Below are positions 1-5,556 of a stretch of 8,217 bases of DNA, one piece after another (position 1 is the first letter of the stretch; each line of letters starts with the position of its first letter). This stretch comes from JANOYC01 sp031428675 (lineage in GTDB: Bacteria > Actinomycetota > Actinomycetes > Actinomycetales > Microbacteriaceae), in assembly GCA_031428675.1 (NCBI GenBank), contig JANOYC010000177.1, positions 1 through 8,217 of the forward strand, written 5' to 3'. Made by a program: the position numbers and the translations under genes. Below the pieces are notes generated by a model. That model was not told the origin of the DNA. It did no database searches and worked only from the letters and a program-made list of their open reading frames with translations.

Positions 1-3000
1 CCGGTCGCCCAGACATCCGAAGCCAGGTTCTCGAGCGCGCTCGGAAGGGAGAACAGCGGGGGTTGTACGGCAACGTAGGAGTGCGGGAGGTACTCCTCAC
101 GATCCTGTGCGGCGCTGCCGGCGTTCCACATCGCCTCGCGGCGATTCAGGCCGAAAGGAACGAAGGCATCCGCCGCCGCGAGCACTTCGAGCTGAGCCGT
201 CGTGAGCCCGACTCGGCGCACGAGATCGGCCATACCGCTGTAGTCGTCGCCACGCTCGCGCTCCGCGACAATTCGCCCGGCGAGATCTTTGCCGATGCCC
301 GAGACCTCGGCGAGCCCGAGCCGCACCGCAAACGATCCGTCACGGCGATGCTCGGCATGGTCGGCGGGCACCGCGCGATCAAACGGACCGACCGGAGGCT
401 GGTCGAAGTGAAGGCAGGATGCGCGCCCGGTCGCGGCATCCACTCCCGTGCGCAGCGGCTCGAGCACGGCATCGACACCCGACCGAAGAATGTCGGGACG
501 CAGCACCGTGACACCATGCCTGCGGGCGTCGGCGACGAGGGTGGCGGGGGAGTAGAACCCCATCGGCTGGGCGCGGAGGAGCGCGGCGAGGAAGGCGGCC
601 GGGTAGTGCAACTTGAGCCACGAGCTCGCGTAGACGAGCAACCCGAAGCTCAAACTGTGGCTCTCGGCGAAACCGAAGTTCGCGAAGGCCTGGATCTTGC
701 CATAGATGTCGTCGGCGACCGCACCGGTGATGCCGTTCTCGGCCATTCCCGCATAGAGCTTGAGCCGCAACGACTCGATGCGCTCGATGCCGCGCTTGGA
801 TCCCATCGCCCGCCGCAGCAAGTCGGCATCCTCGCCCGTGCAACCACCGACCGCCATTGCCACCTGCATGAGCTGTTCCTGGAACACCGGCACCCCCAGA
901 GTGCGCTCGAGCGGCTCGACGAGCTTCGGATGCACGTATGTCACCGGCTCCTGTCCGAGCTTGCGGCGCACGAACGGATGCACGGCCCCACCCTGGATCG
1001 GCCCGGGACGCACGAGTGCGATCTCGACGACGAGATCGTAGAACCGCCGGGGTTGTAAGCGGGGCAGCAGTCCCATCTGGGCGCGCGATTCCACTTGGAA
1101 CACACCGATCGAGTCGGCCCGGCAGAGCATGTCGTAAACGCCCTGTTCCTCTCGCGGCAGGGTCTCGAGGCTCCAATGTTCGCCGAGTGCGGCATCCACC
1201 ATCTCGAAGCTGTATTGCAGGGCGGCAAGCATGCCGAGGCCGAGCAGGTCGAACTTGACGAGCCCCATCCACGCGCAATCGTCTTTGTCCCACTGCACCA
1301 CCGTGCGACCGGGCATGCGCGCGTGCTCGATCGGCACGACCTCGCCGACCGGCCGATCGGTGAGCACCATTCCGCCCGAGTGAATGCCGAGATGACGGGG
1401 AAAGGTGAGCACCTGGCTCGCGAGGTCGATGACAGGCTTGGGGATGTCGTGATCACCGTTTGTGGAGACGAGCGCACCCCAGCGCTCGACTTGCCGCGAC
1501 CACGCATCCTGCTGACCCGTCGAGTGTCCGAGCGCGCGCGCCATGTCGCGCACGGCGAACTTCGGACGGTAGCTGACGACGTTGGCGACCTGCGCGGCGT
1601 TCTGCCTGCCGTAAGTCTCATAGACATATTGGATGACCTCCTCCCGACGGTCAGAGTCGAAATCGACGTCGATGTCGGGCTCCTCGTCGCGCATGCTCGA
1701 GAGGAACCGCTCGAACGGCAGGTCGTAGAAGATCGAATCGACAGCGGTGATGCCGAGCAGGTAGCAGACCGCCGAGTTCGCCGCCGATCCCCGACCCTGG
1801 CAGAGAATGCCGCGCCCTTTCGCGAACGCGACGAGGTCGTGCACGATGAGGAAGTAGCCGGGAAAGTCCTTCGCCTCGATGACCGCGAGCTCTCGTTCGA
1901 TACGTTCCCGGTTGGCCTGGCTGAGGTTCGGGTAGCGGCTCTCCGCCCCGCGCCACACGAGTTCGCGCAGCCAACTCATCGGCGTGTGCCCGTCGGGAAC
2001 GCGGAGCTTCGGTAGCCCCGGCTTCGCCCGACGCAACTCGAATGCGAGATCAGTCGCATACTCGACCGTGCACTCGACCGCACCGGGAAACCTCGCGAAC
2101 CTCGCCGCCATCTCGGCGCCCGACCGCAGATGGGCCGAACCGGATGCCGGCAGCCAGCCGTCGAGCTCGTCAAGGCTGCGTCGTGCCCGCACCGCGGCCA
2201 GCGCGGTCGCGAGTCTGTGGTCGGCTGGCATCGCGTAGTGCACGTTGCCGGTCGCGATCACGGGAAGCCCGCGAGCGGCAGCGACCTCGGCGAGCAGATC
2301 GTTGTGGCGCGAGTCGAGCGGATCGCCGCGATCGAAGAGCTCGACCACCACGTTGTCTCGACCGAAGTGCGCGCACAACCGGTCGATCGCGTGCGCGGCC
2401 GCGCGTTTAGCGCTCGACGAGTCGGCTTCTGCGGTCAGTGCCTGGCGCACGTGGCCTTTGCGGCATCCGGTGAGAATGAGCCACGCACCCGCTGCGGTGT
2501 CGGCGAGCTGGCCGAGGTCATACACCGGGCGCCCCTTCTCCGCGCCCGCTAGTTGGGCCGCCGTGAGGGCGGTAGCGAGCCGGTGGTAGCCCGCCTCGCC
2601 GCGAGCGAGCACGACAAGATGGGTGCCCTCCGGATCGGCGGCACCGTTCTGCGGCTTGCTCAGCCCGAGCGACAATTCAGCGCCGAAAACAGTTGCGATG
2701 TCGTACTTCTCGGCCGCCTCCGCCATGCGCACGATGCCATAGAGGCCGTCATGATCGGTGAGCGCGAGGGCATCAAGTCCGAGACGAGCGGCTTCTTCCA
2801 AGAGAGCCTCGGGCGAACTCGCGCCGTCGAGGAAGCTGAAATTGGAGTGCGCGTGTAGTTCGGCGTAGGGAACGACACCGGCATCCGGCGCCCTGTCGGT
2901 GTGAGCAGGCGGCTGGTAGGGGAGTCGCTTGTTCGACCAGGCCGGGCTGTCGCTACCGTCGGCACCGAGCGGGGCGGCTGGCGCGCGGCGACCACCCGTG

Positions 3001-3050
3001 AGTCGGCGCTCGAACTCCGACCAGGGGATCGGCGGGTTGCTGTAGCCCAT
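1..3050 (-). CDS. dnaE2: Error-prone DNA polymerase III alpha subunit DnaE2 (C-terminus cut by window edge)
   Basis: Family C replicative-type polymerase that performs mutagenic translesion synthesis in the SOS response, working with ImuA' and ImuB. The frame is open from the ATG at 3050 to the window edge, giving 1016 codons without a stop. An N-terminal PHP domain starts near residue 62 (HAHS at 66-69, TDHDGL at 98-103). The palm carries PDIDVDF at 458-464; D459 and D461 match the catalytic aspartates of E. coli PolC by motif, and D601 in KFDLLGL is the likely third acid. A helix-hairpin-helix region follows near residues 900-960 (VSGIGKDLAG). DnaE2 proteins usually run about 1050-1130 residues, so the missing part should be the C-terminal OB-fold end. 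The ATG is chosen because no other ATG, GTG or TTG lies in frame after the imuB stop; a weak purine-rich AGAGAG (3060-3065) precedes it by 9 nt. No frameshift was seen along the frame. Confidence 0.95.
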   Translation of the reverse strand, partial: MGYSNPPIPWSEFERRLTGGRRAPAAPLGADGSDSPAWSNKRLPYQPPAHTDRAPDAGVVPYAELHAHSNFSFLDGASSPEALLEEAARLGLDALALTDHDGLYGIVRMAEAAEKYDIATVFGAELSLGLSKPQNGAADPEGTHLVVLARGEAGYHRLATALTAAQLAGAEKGRPVYDLGQLADTAAGAWLILTGCRKGHVRQALTAEADSSSAKRAAAHAIDRLCAHFGRDNVVVELFDRGDPLDSRHNDLLAEVAAARGLPVIATGNVHYAMPADHRLATALAAVRARRSLDELDGWLPASGSAHLRSGAEMAARFARFPGAVECTVEYATDLAFELRRAKPGLPKLRVPDGHTPMSWLRELVWRGAESRYPNLSQANRERIERELAVIEAKDFPGYFLIVHDLVAFAKGRGILCQGRGSAANSAVCYLLGITAVDSIFYDLPFERFLSSMRDEEPDIDVDFDSDRREEVIQYVYETYGRQNAAQVANVVSYRPKFAVRDMARALGHSTGQQDAWSRQVERWGALVSTNGDHDIPKPVIDLASQVLTFPRHLGIHSGGMVLTDRPVGEVVPIEHARMPGRTVVQWDKDDCAWMGLVKFDLLGLGMLAALQYSFEMVDAALGEHWSLETLPREEQGVYDMLCRADSIGVFQVESRAQMGLLPRLQPRRFYDLVVEIALVRPGPIQGGAVHPFVRRKLGQEPVTYVHPKLVEPLERTLGVPVFQEQLMQVAMAVGGCTGEDADLLRRAMGSKRGIERIESLRLKLYAGMAENGITGAVADDIYGKIQAFANFGFAESHSLSFGLLVYASSWLKLHYPAAFLAALLRAQPMGFYSPATLVADARRHGVTVLRPDILRSGVDAVLEPLRTGVDAATGRASCLHFDQPPVGPFDRAVPADHAEHRRDGSFAVRLGLAEVSGIGKDLAGRIVAERERGDDYSGMADLVRRVGLTTAQLEVLAAADAFVPFGLNRREAMWNAGSAAQDREEYLPHSYVAVQPPLFSLPSALENLASDVWAT

Positions 3051-3133
3051 CAGCGTGCGCTCTCTGCTATGGCGTGCGGTGCTGGGGCGAGATGTGCGGG
3101 AGCGAGCGGTGCTGGGGCGAGCTGCTCAGTCAT
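3050..3133 (-). CDS. Possible 27-residue bridging ORF between imuB and dnaE2
   Basis: A short ORF starts with ATG inside the last codons of imuB (ATGACTGA; the imuB stop is the TGA at 3126-3128). It ends in a TGA that overlaps the dnaE2 ATG as TGATG at 3048-3052. It would therefore fill the 75-bp gap and could couple dnaE2 translation to imuB by termination-reinitiation. Its core is three tandem copies of LAPAP/LAPAH, encoded by the 15-bp repeat beneath it. No clear Shine-Dalgarno sequence precedes it and the composition is low-complexity, so it may be chance. I recognise no family. If translated, its likely role is coupling rather than a functional peptide. Confidence 0.25.
   Translation of the reverse strand: MTEQLAPAPLAPAHLAPAPHAIAESAR
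3076..3120. repeat. 15-bp tandem repeat, three units, in the imuB-dnaE2 gap
   Basis: Three contiguous 15-bp units occur at 3076-3090, 3091-3105 and 3106-3120. Units 1 and 3 are identical (GCGGTGCTGGGGCGA); unit 2 differs at a few positions (GATGTGCGGGAGCGA). The unit length is a multiple of three, so changes in copy number would keep imuB and dnaE2 in the same frame and keep the bridging ORF open. Slippage during replication is the simplest origin (inference). Confidence 0.8.
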
Positions 3134-4700
3134 AGCGGGCCTCCGCCCACCACGTGTTGTTCTCCAGCACGAGAAGCCAGCCGATCCCGGATGCGTCGAC
3201 CACTTGAAAGCGATCGACCGTGCGCGCGTGGTCGGCATCCCACCAGCGCTCATCGACGCGCCACGGCCCGGCCCAGGCCGTGACCGTGCGCAGCTCCCGG
3301 CCGCCGGGCGGCGCGAATCCGGCGATCGGGGCCGAGACGGCACCGCGGTCGTTCACGCTGACCGGCTCGCCATCCGCCGCACATACGTGCACGGGGTATG
3401 GCGTGGTGAACACCGTGGCCGGGGCAGGGGCAGGCAGAGCACCGGGCCACGGCTGGCTCTGCGCTCGAGTGAGCAGGGGCCGATCTCCCCACGCGACGAG
3501 CGTCTGCCGGTCGGCAAGAGTGCGGCCGCCGCCCACGACCGCGGTAAGCACCCCGTCGTGGCCGAGCATGCTCTGCACGCGCGAAAGCCCGTGGTGGATG
3601 CGCTCATCGGGCGCGGTGCCCCAGAGACCCTCCTCGTGATTGCCGATCGCATCCACCGCTTCAGGCACCACCCGCACGCGCACGATGCCCGAACTCAGTC
3701 CGCTCTCGAGCGAACCGCCGCCCTGCAATTGCCAGCGCAGCCGATCCACGACGTCAGCTGGGGTGAACGATCGCGGATGTAACCAGGTGCGTTCCGAGAG
3801 CTCGCCCGATTCGGAATCGATCTCGACCCGCACCGCCGTGCACACCAGTCGCGCGGCGGTCAGCGCCTCGATAAACAGATCAGCGGCAGCCCGAAAACCG
3901 AAGGTCACTTGATCAACGCGATCGAGCGCCGGCTCGAACTCAACGATGCGATCGAGTTCTTCTGGAGGGATGCGCGCGTCGACGCGGGCACCGTCGAGCC
4001 CGGCAGCGAGCGTGTGCAGTCGCGCTCCCGCGTCGCCGAAACGGTCGCGCACATCCGCAGCGGCCAGAGCGGCGAAATCGCCCAGGGTGCGCACGCCGAG
4101 TCGGCGCAATAAGGTCACGAGCGACGGCTGGTCGATGAGCGAGATCGGCAGGGGCGCGAGAAAAGCCGCACTCTCACCCTCAGCGACGATGCACACCGGG
4201 CCGCTGCTCACCGCTTGCTCGGCACGCGCGGCTTGCTCGGCACGCGCAGCTTGCTCGGCGGTAAACGGGCCATCGGCGATCCCGACCCGCGCGTGCGCAA
4301 AGCCCAACTCGTCGAGCAGGGCCACGAGGGCGAGCGCGGCCGGGCGCTCGCCCCCGTAGTATCGGGCCGGTCCACCGGCACGGATGGCACACACACCGGG
4401 CCGCAGCACCTGCACCCCCGACATCATGCGTTCGATCGCCGTGACCACGGGGTCGAAGGCGCGCGCATCGACCACCGGCTCATGGGGCAACACGGTGAGG
4501 TCGGGGGAGCGCGATTGCGCCTCCCGCAAGCGGAGTCCGCGCTTGACGCCGTCACGGCGAGCCGAAGCCGAACACGCGAAAACCGCACCCGAGGCGATGA
4601 GGGCGACCGGGGCATCCGGATCAAGACTGTGTGCGCGAATGGCCGCCGCAACCGGCCAATCCGGACACCACAGCAGCATGGTGCGCACGAGCGCGGTCAT
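3126..4700 (-). CDS. imuB: ImuB, catalytically inactive Y-family polymerase-like mutasome adaptor
   Basis: 524-residue DinB/Y-family homologue. In this family the protein does not polymerise but bridges the sliding clamp, DnaE2 and ImuA' during SOS mutagenesis. The N-terminus has the ImuB signature LLWCPDWPV (residues 9-17) where an active Y-family enzyme would carry the first catalytic acid motif, and no SxDE motif is seen near residues 95-120, where RYYGGE (113-118) stands instead. The little-finger-like region lies roughly at 240-350. The position of the clamp-binding peptide reads NHEEGLWG (354-361), lacking the usual Gln-Leu. The conserved C-terminal block GPWRVDERWWD (478-488) and the ending WWAEARYD are typical. 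The ATG overlaps the imuA' stop as ATGA (4697-4700), implying translational coupling; Met8 is an alternative start. An AEQAAR repeat at 148-163 is an unusual expansion. Confidence 0.93.
   Translation of the reverse strand: MTALVRTMLLWCPDWPVAAAIRAHSLDPDAPVALIASGAVFACSASARRDGVKRGLRLREAQSRSPDLTVLPHEPVVDARAFDPVVTAIERMMSGVQVLRPGVCAIRAGGPARYYGGERPAALALVALLDELGFAHARVGIADGPFTAEQAARAEQAARAEQAVSSGPVCIVAEGESAAFLAPLPISLIDQPSLVTLLRRLGVRTLGDFAALAAADVRDRFGDAGARLHTLAAGLDGARVDARIPPEELDRIVEFEPALDRVDQVTFGFRAAADLFIEALTAARLVCTAVRVEIDSESGELSERTWLHPRSFTPADVVDRLRWQLQGGGSLESGLSSGIVRVRVVPEAVDAIGNHEEGLWGTAPDERIHHGLSRVQSMLGHDGVLTAVVGGGRTLADRQTLVAWGDRPLLTRAQSQPWPGALPAPAPATVFTTPYPVHVCAADGEPVSVNDRGAVSAPIAGFAPPGGRELRTVTAWAGPWRVDERWWDADHARTVDRFQVVDASGIGWLLVLENNTWWAEARYD
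4213..4260. repeat. 18-bp tandem repeat inside imuB
   Basis: Units GCTTGCTCGGCACGCGCG (4213-4230), the same with a final A (4231-4248), and a partial third copy of 12 bp (4249-4260). On the minus strand this encodes the repeated hexapeptide AEQAAR at residues 148-163 of ImuB, within the polymerase-like core just after GIADGPFT. It is in frame and would add about two helical turns per unit. The near-identity of units points to recent slippage (inference). Confidence 0.85.
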
Positions 4701-5389
4701 CCTGCCACCGCCTGGAGCGGTTGGGTGAAGCTGGAGTGCCGTGCGTCAGGACCGTGCGCGTCGGGCGCTTGTGCGTCGGGCATGCCCGTGCGATCAGGAA
4801 GCCAGAGCCGGGCGCTGCGCGGACGACCGCCGACGCGGCTCGACACGGTCACGGTGACTTCGCGTGCTTCAAGATGGCCGTGCCCGTGGCCGATGCCACT
4901 CCACGAGCTGTGGGAGAGGCTCAACATGGCCTCGCTCTGCGGCCACGTGCCGAGCACGAGCAAAGTGGCACCGCGTTGCCGCAGCCGTGCCGCCAGACGG
5001 GCGACGCTCGCATCGCTGGCCCGCTTGGGCGGACGCGTTGCGACAACGCCCATGACATCGGCAATGGCGGCGGTGACCGCGAGCCACTGGTCGCCGGGGT
5101 CGGGCACGAGAACGAGTCGTGCGAGATCGATGCCGAAGCGTTCGGCCGCCTCGACACCGAACTCGGGAACGCCGACGACGCCGCACCACGACCCCGCGGC
5201 GCTCGGCCCGGCGAGCAACGCCATGAGCAGGGTCATCGAGCGGTCGACCGAGTAGGCGGCCCCTTCGCGCAGGGAGCCGCCCGGAAGGAGTGCGCCGATC
5301 GAGGGATGCGTGGGTATGCTCCTCGAGTCGAGCTTGGTCGACTGCATCTGCAGGATGCGCGACTGAAGCTCGCTGACGGTGGAGGACAC
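4697..5389 (-). CDS. imuA: ImuA' (actinobacterial type), RecA-fold mutasome accessory protein
   Basis: 230-residue protein matching the actinobacterial ImuA' group, which assists ImuB and DnaE2 in damage-induced mutagenesis. Diagnostic segments are LLPGGSLREGAAYSVDRS (34-51), LLMALLAGPSAAGSW (54-68), VLVPDPGDQWLAVTAA (93-108), LAARLRQRGATLLVLG (132-147), GHGHLEAREVTV (169-180) and LWLPD (195-199). The fold is RecA-like, but the expected phosphate-loop position (AAYSVDRSMT) has no GK[ST], so ATP hydrolysis by a canonical Walker A site is unlikely. The start is GTG at 5389. A Shine-Dalgarno-like GAGAGG abuts the GTG with no spacing, so the message is probably leaderless from the SOS promoter. 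ATG at 5347 (Met15) is the alternative. The C-terminal tail carries a PDAxx repeat (203-217) beyond the conserved domain. First gene of the operon; its stop overlaps imuB. Confidence 0.9.
   Translation of the reverse strand: MSSTVSELQSRILQMQSTKLDSRSIPTHPSIGALLPGGSLREGAAYSVDRSMTLLMALLAGPSAAGSWCGVVGVPEFGVEAAERFGIDLARLVLVPDPGDQWLAVTAAIADVMGVVATRPPKRASDASVARLAARLRQRGATLLVLGTWPQSEAMLSLSHSSWSGIGHGHGHLEAREVTVTVSSRVGGRPRSARLWLPDRTGMPDAQAPDAHGPDARHSSFTQPLQAVAG
4741..4785. repeat. 15-bp degenerate tandem repeat at the imuA' 3' end
   Basis: Three degenerate 15-bp units at 4741-4755, 4756-4770 and 4771-4785 share the core GTGCGTCGGG or a variant. They encode PDAQA, PDAHG and PDARH near the ImuA' C-terminus, outside the conserved domain. 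The units are less alike than those in imuB, suggesting an older expansion (inference). Confidence 0.6.
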
Positions 5390-5394
5390 CTCTC

Positions 5395-5424
5395 AATATT
5401 CGAACATACGTTCGAATAAGTCAA
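5395..5424 (-). promoter_or_regulatory. SOS promoter of imuA'-imuB-dnaE2
   Basis: Read on the minus strand, TTGACT (5419-5424) is a strong -35 match. It is followed by an 18-bp spacer (5401-5418) and AATATT (5395-5400), four of six bases of the -10 consensus. The -10 is followed by GAGAG and then the GTG start at 5389, so transcription beginning at or next to the start codon would give a leaderless mRNA. The LexA box occupies the whole spacer. Confidence 0.65.
5398..5417. promoter_or_regulatory. LexA operator (SOS box)
   Basis: ATTCGAAC-ATAC-GTTCGAAT is a perfect 8-bp-arm palindrome with a 4-bp centre. It matches the actinobacterial/Bacillus-type LexA consensus CGAAC-N4-GTTCG in both half-sites. 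It overlaps the -10 and fills the spacer of the imuA' promoter, so bound LexA should block RNA polymerase. It is about 140 bp from the divergent kinase start and is unlikely to control that gene. Confidence 0.92.
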
Positions 5425-5430
5425 CCTCCC

Positions 5431-5460
5431 GCCCGCCCCCGTCCGCCCCCGCCCGCCCCC
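5431..5460. repeat. 10-bp C/G-rich tandem repeat upstream of the imuA' -35
   Basis: Three 10-bp units, GCCCGCCCCC, GTCCGCCCCC and GCCCGCCCCC, run directly into copy A of the palindromic element. On the minus strand this is a series of G-runs (GGGGG, GGG, GGGGG and so on), so it could form a G-quadruplex on the non-template strand just upstream of the SOS promoter (inference). It could equally be simple-sequence drift. Confidence 0.7.
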
Positions 5461-5525
5461 GTCGAGTGAGCAGTTTCTGCTGCTATTCGGACGTTTTAAG
5501 AGCCGAAACTGCTCACTCGACGGGG
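5457..5525. repeat. Palindromic element copy A (20-bp perfect inverted repeat)
   Basis: Arms at 5457-5476 and 5506-5525 are perfectly complementary over 20 bp and contain GTCGAGTGAGCAGTTT and its complement, around a 29-nt loop. The region 5460-5521 is 53/62 identical, without gaps, to the reverse complement of 7078-7139 (copy B). It lies between divergent genes, with no T-tract, so terminating either neighbour is not its obvious job. Two copies in one window suggest a dispersed REP- or MITE-like element (inference). Confidence 0.85.
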
Positions 5526-5556
5526 AACGAGAGGGGACGGCGGATACGCTGGGGGG

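Noticed and set aside
63..2015. Long plus-strand ORFs opposite dnaE2 (for example 63-1058 and 1095-2015)
   Set aside because: They are antisense shadows of the dnaE2 frame, which is continuous with clear PHP and palm motifs. High GC makes long antisense frames common, and their products are low-complexity with no family resemblance.
146..2173. Minus-strand ORFs that could look like broken dnaE2 pieces
   Set aside because: They are in other frames than dnaE2. The true frame stays open from 3050 to the window edge with no stop or frameshift, so dnaE2 is partial only because of the window limit.
4215..5419. Plus-strand ORFs opposite imuB and imuA' (4215-5255 and 4631-5419)
   Set aside because: Shadows of imuB and imuA'; no recognisable domains and no supporting start signals.
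5457..5525. Copy A as a rho-independent terminator
   Set aside because: Both flanking genes run away from it and no U-tract follows either arm.
5526..5556. GGAAC (5524-5528) as an ECF sigma -35 for the kinase
   Set aside because: Spacing to the possible -10 is acceptable, but the -10 lacks the GTT-type motif expected for such sigma factors, so the match is too weak to call.
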